From positions 3,170,570 to 3,192,195 of the forward strand of contig SCFE01000002.1 of the NCBI GenBank assembly GCA_004352715.1: DNA of 21,626 bases, written 5' to 3'. Positions 18,188 to 21,626 of the stretch are shown here, in pieces. Position numbers and translations under genes: made by a program. Below the pieces are notes generated by a model. It was given only the letters and a program-made list of their open reading frames with translations. It made no database searches and was not told the origin of the DNA. This DNA is from Hofstenia miamia (taxonomy: Eukaryota; Xenacoelomorpha; Acoela). The stretch's first letter is position 1. Every line of letters starts with the position of its first letter.

Positions 18188-20321
18188 CTTAATACACTTA
18201 GAAAGACAATGTTTTTTTTAAATTCAGCAACACAGCAACTGTTAAAATACTGCATTTTACAGCACTTAGCAGTTTTTATATCAGTTATCCATCTTAATTT
18301 ACTCAATTTGTTATAGTAACTGTATTTAAAACACAAATTTGGTCTAGAGCACTTTATTTAGTAATACATTGTGGGAACTACTGTGTTTGTTAGTTAGTGA
18401 CTAGTTAGATATGATATACTGTAAAAATATTGTGACAAAGTTAAGAAATGTCTCAAATGTTAAGGAATACTAAAGCTCTAGCTTTCAGACTTTTTAAATT
18501 TTCTTAGGTCAAAATTTAATATTAGAATTGCAATATTTATTAATATTTTATAGGGATTACTGTATTTTTGAATAAATGACTTCTTCTGAATTGATACACT
18601 TGAAACATTGTCAGAGTATATTAAAGAATTTTAGTGTATCTTAATGAATTTTAACGATATCACATTTGGACATCTGTATTTGTTTTGAAATCTAAATGTA
18701 AGTCTAGAACGTTTATATTTTTTATTTAAATTGAATAAATTAAGCAAGATAACTGGAGTAAAATATTTTGAAAACAACTGGAAAGTCAAATTTCATATGT
18801 TAAAATTTGCTTAAATTTATTTTTACTTCACTGTATTTTAAAGAAATATTAAATTTCTTAGTATATAAAGTAGATCTATAATGTAAAGCCAAAAAACCAG
18901 AGTTCATTATTTTGATAGTCAAAATACTTGGTAATGGCTCATTTTGACCAAGCATAGTGCAATGTCATCATTTATAAAGTTAAGAGAATAACTGAATGAC
19001 AGTTATTGAGGATATAACAAAATACAAATGATAGTAACCTACAGCAATACATCTAGTTAGCAATGATATAAAACTATGAGTATGACTAAGCATTGAGAGC
19101 AATTTCTATTTTTTAGTTTTTCTTTGAGATCAACAATGATTTAAATTCATTGGGTCTTTGACATGCTCATTAGATCTTGAGCTTCAGGTGGAATTTCTAT
19201 CAGCATTTTAGTTTTGCTTGTTATAGAATGATATCTGTAAATGATCTTTAAGTATAACATGACAACCATGACTTTTATGTGCTAATGCATTCAAAATTTC
19301 ATTAGTTTAATAAATAATGTAATGAATACATACTGCTATTCTGTTGCCTTTTGTCATTAGAGTAACAAAAGTAACAAAGAGAAAAAGTAATAACTAGTTT
19401 TTCCTAAATATTTAAATTCATTGAGAGTAATTTGAATAGTACTGACATCATGAGAATAAATATACTGCTAATCAAAAGAATAAAAAGTGACTGCAAAAGC
19501 AAAAAGTGGTAGCTTTTAGAAAAAGTGACATAGCATAGAGAAAATTGGTAAAATGATAATCAAGGAATAACCAGGTGAGCATATCCAGGTGGGATAACAC
19601 ACTTAAAAAAGCAGCCCGCCCAGAGTTATGCCATCATCTTATTGGAATTTAGCTAATGTTGCAATCAAGTTGAACTACATAAATGTTAAAAATAGTAGCA
19701 ACCAATTTAGTTGAAGACTATTAGTGATTATTTTACAAATTCATATAGTGCTCTATTTATAGCAGTGCTAGAAATGAGTATGCACTGCAAAGCAGAAAAA
19801 TCTGCCACAATAATTACAAAATTTAAAAATTACCTAAATTATATCACACTCAAATGCATTAAGTAGGCCAATCAACTTTGAATGTATACTAAAGATTGAT
19901 TCAATGTTGAGTTGAGGACATAATTGATGTTACAATAGTCTTTGAAATAGTCTTTGTAATTCTAGAAATCTTAATAGAACATGCAAATTAAGTTTTGCTG
20001 TAATTTACCTATGGTTCTTCAAATGCTCTAAAATGTCAAGGAAATTCCTAATTTACATAATATGCTGTTCATCACTATAAGTGTAGTGAATTTCAATAAA
20101 ATATGAAAACCTTTTAATTTTTGTACTGTGATTAACATAATTCAAAGAGCCAAAGGGGTTTGTCCTCACTTGTTAATGGAATTCAGAGAACAATTCATAT
20201 AAAATTTCATAATTTTAAGTATCATTACTTGTTCACAGTTTGATATGGTAAGAGAGTATAGGAATTGTGTTATTGTGTAGCATTAAGCAATTACAATTAA
20301 TTATCTTTTCTATCACTGCAG
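18188..20321. other. AT-rich stretch, nothing identified
   Basis: No coding signal, RNA gene or clear repeat on either strand. It ends with a pyrimidine-rich tract and CTGCAG at 20316-20321 that could act as a splice acceptor. Confidence 0.4.
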
Positions 20322-20338
20322 GTTCTGGACCTATCTAG
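20322..20338 (+). CDS. Candidate tiny terminal exon of LETM1 (speculative)
   Basis: After the acceptor-like TCTATCACTGCAG, joining the last base of the LETM1 exon (C) to GT gives Arg, then Ser-Gly-Pro-Ile and TAG. Phase fits and an AATAAA lies at 20596-20601. A rival acceptor (TTTTGCCTTTTCAG, exon from 21177) would give His-Ser-Arg-Val-Thr-Glu-Ile and TGA. Any AG in the right phase near a stop would look like this, so both are weak; the true next exon may lie outside the window. Confidence 0.15.
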
Positions 20339-21590
20339 CAATTAGTCTAACAGCTAAATTACTCTGCTGAGGATGGCAGACTGAAAAACCTGAGTGAGAT
20401 ACATCGACAGTAAAACTAGCGTATCACAAAATCTCTCAAAATCATTTAAAAATTTGATGTCATTTCAACTAGGGGGTTTGCATGTCTTCAATTTGGTGTA
20501 AATGAAAAACAGAAAATTCAAACTTGTCATCTGTTTTCTCAAATACAAAGTGACTATGTTTTCATATAATTGGGAGTGTTGATATATCAAGCAGTAATAA
20601 AGCAGCAATGCAAAATGCCACAAAATGTATATGCATATGCTGACTTTTTTTACCTTAATGGAGATTCATTGCAGAAAAATACTTCTCATTCAAACATGTG
20701 TAGCAGTCCAAATTTTATTCCAAGCTTAACCAAATTTTCTACAAGACAGGGCTAGGAGAATGGTGGTCAAAACCCCATATAACATTTTTCAACCCATCTT
20801 GTAGAAGTTTGAATTTGTCAACTAAATAGCTTTAGCAAAACTACACAAAACCATTCTCATACTAATCTTAATAGCTTCATTTTCATATATGCTACAAATA
20901 TGGCACATAATAATTATCTACATTGCCTTAGGTGTTTGCTTAAATTACATGTAACCTTAAATTTCTACGAATTCTTCAAATTTCAACAATACATGGCACA
21001 ATAAAATCATTAAAATATAAATGCATAACAGGATTGAAGAGTGTTTCTTCTTTTATTTTTATCTTAAAAACATTGCAGTGCCTGTCACTATTGCAGAGAG
21101 CCTCTGTGCAAAGCCTTTGGTAATGACCTCTGACTGTAATTAGGATCTTTCAAATCTATTGTTTTTGCCTTTTCAGATAGCAGAGTTACAGAAATTTGAG
21201 CTATTTGGAATATTAGGATGCTTAAAGAACAAAACAACAGGAGACAGCAGCTTTCTTAGGGAAACATTTCTTAAAAAATTCATAATTACAAGAAGACAAA
21301 TGTACAACACATTATTTAGTGGCAAAAATTTCTCCAATTATATTTGAAATCAAATTCTGTTGCTTAAATATTTTATTACATGGTAATAAATCTCTTCTAA
21401 AAGTAACATTGACAAGCTATTAGTTCAAAATGCGCAGAGCATTACAAATTCAAGCAATGAAAAACTATTAAGTTAATTGTGAAATTCTTTTGTAAGCATA
21501 ATCAGCCTTCAATATTGAAATCATGCAGATATACCTGTACATTAATAAAAGACGAATTTTGAAGGGGTAAGATTATTTAAATATATATGC
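20339..21590. other. AT-rich stretch, possibly 3' UTR or intron
   Basis: Open frames at 20570-20755 and 21159-21347 (+) have no recognisable motif. AATAAA signals occur at 20596 and near 21385, which in DNA this AT-rich means little. Confidence 0.3.
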
Positions 21591-21591
21591 A

Positions 21592-21595
<4 letters not shown>

Positions 21596-21626
<31 letters not shown>
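21596..21626. repeat. (TA)n microsatellite
   Basis: TA run cut by the end of the window. Confidence 0.95.

Noticed and set aside
21177-21350. Open frame after a good acceptor-like TTTTGCCTTTTCAG, as a host exon
   Set aside because: In the phase required by the LETM1 donor it stops after seven residues, and the longer frame has no recognisable motif.
1-21626. tRNA, rRNA or CRISPR-type arrays
   Set aside because: No cloverleaf-like or rRNA-like sequence was noticed, and the tandem repeats have no spacer structure.

Overview
This is an AT-rich nuclear window from an animal, most likely an invertebrate; I cannot name the species. It holds spliced coding sequence (one clear exon), long non-coding stretches, five (TA)n tracts and remnants of at least five kinds of transposable element. 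The mariner copy has decayed largely through CG-to-TG changes, which hints at CpG methylation in the host.

The only host exon I can support is at 4503-4759 (+). It encodes the C-terminal EF-hand region of LETM1, the inner mitochondrial membrane cation-exchange/ribosome-binding protein. No other LETM1 exon is recognisable, so the rest of the window is probably intron, or intron plus 3' flank. Two weak candidates for a tiny terminal exon lie near 20322 and 21177.

At 19-3224 a 3.2 kb unit is bounded by diverged inverted repeats of about 125-136 bp and sits between (TA)n tracts. It encodes, on the minus strand, a broken copy of a roughly 680-residue protein of a type that I recall as uncharacterised and multicopy in invertebrate genomes. 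TIRs, one long intronless gene and scattered decay together suggest a DNA transposon whose transposase I cannot assign to a named superfamily. This is the best candidate for something undescribed.

From about 5690 to 6990 is a Penelope-like retroelement relic (reverse transcriptase plus GIY-YIG endonuclease). It is split by a 217 bp inverted-repeat element whose insertion made a 12 bp target duplication. From 7000 to 10070 there are CCGG-rich repeats, an 11 bp minisatellite and an irregular array with a period of about 85 bp. A LINE-like reverse transcriptase fragment (-) lies at 13421-13870.

At 14249-15591 (+) is an intronless, frameshifted remnant of a protein I do not recognise, possibly a processed pseudogene. 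At 15975-18185 is a mariner element with matching ITRs, TA target duplications and a dead DD34D transposase; it is about 0.9 kb too long and may contain another insertion. The rest, to the terminal (TA)n tract, is AT-rich with nothing I can identify. The genes do not form a pathway: the window is a LETM1 locus loaded with nested mobile DNA.
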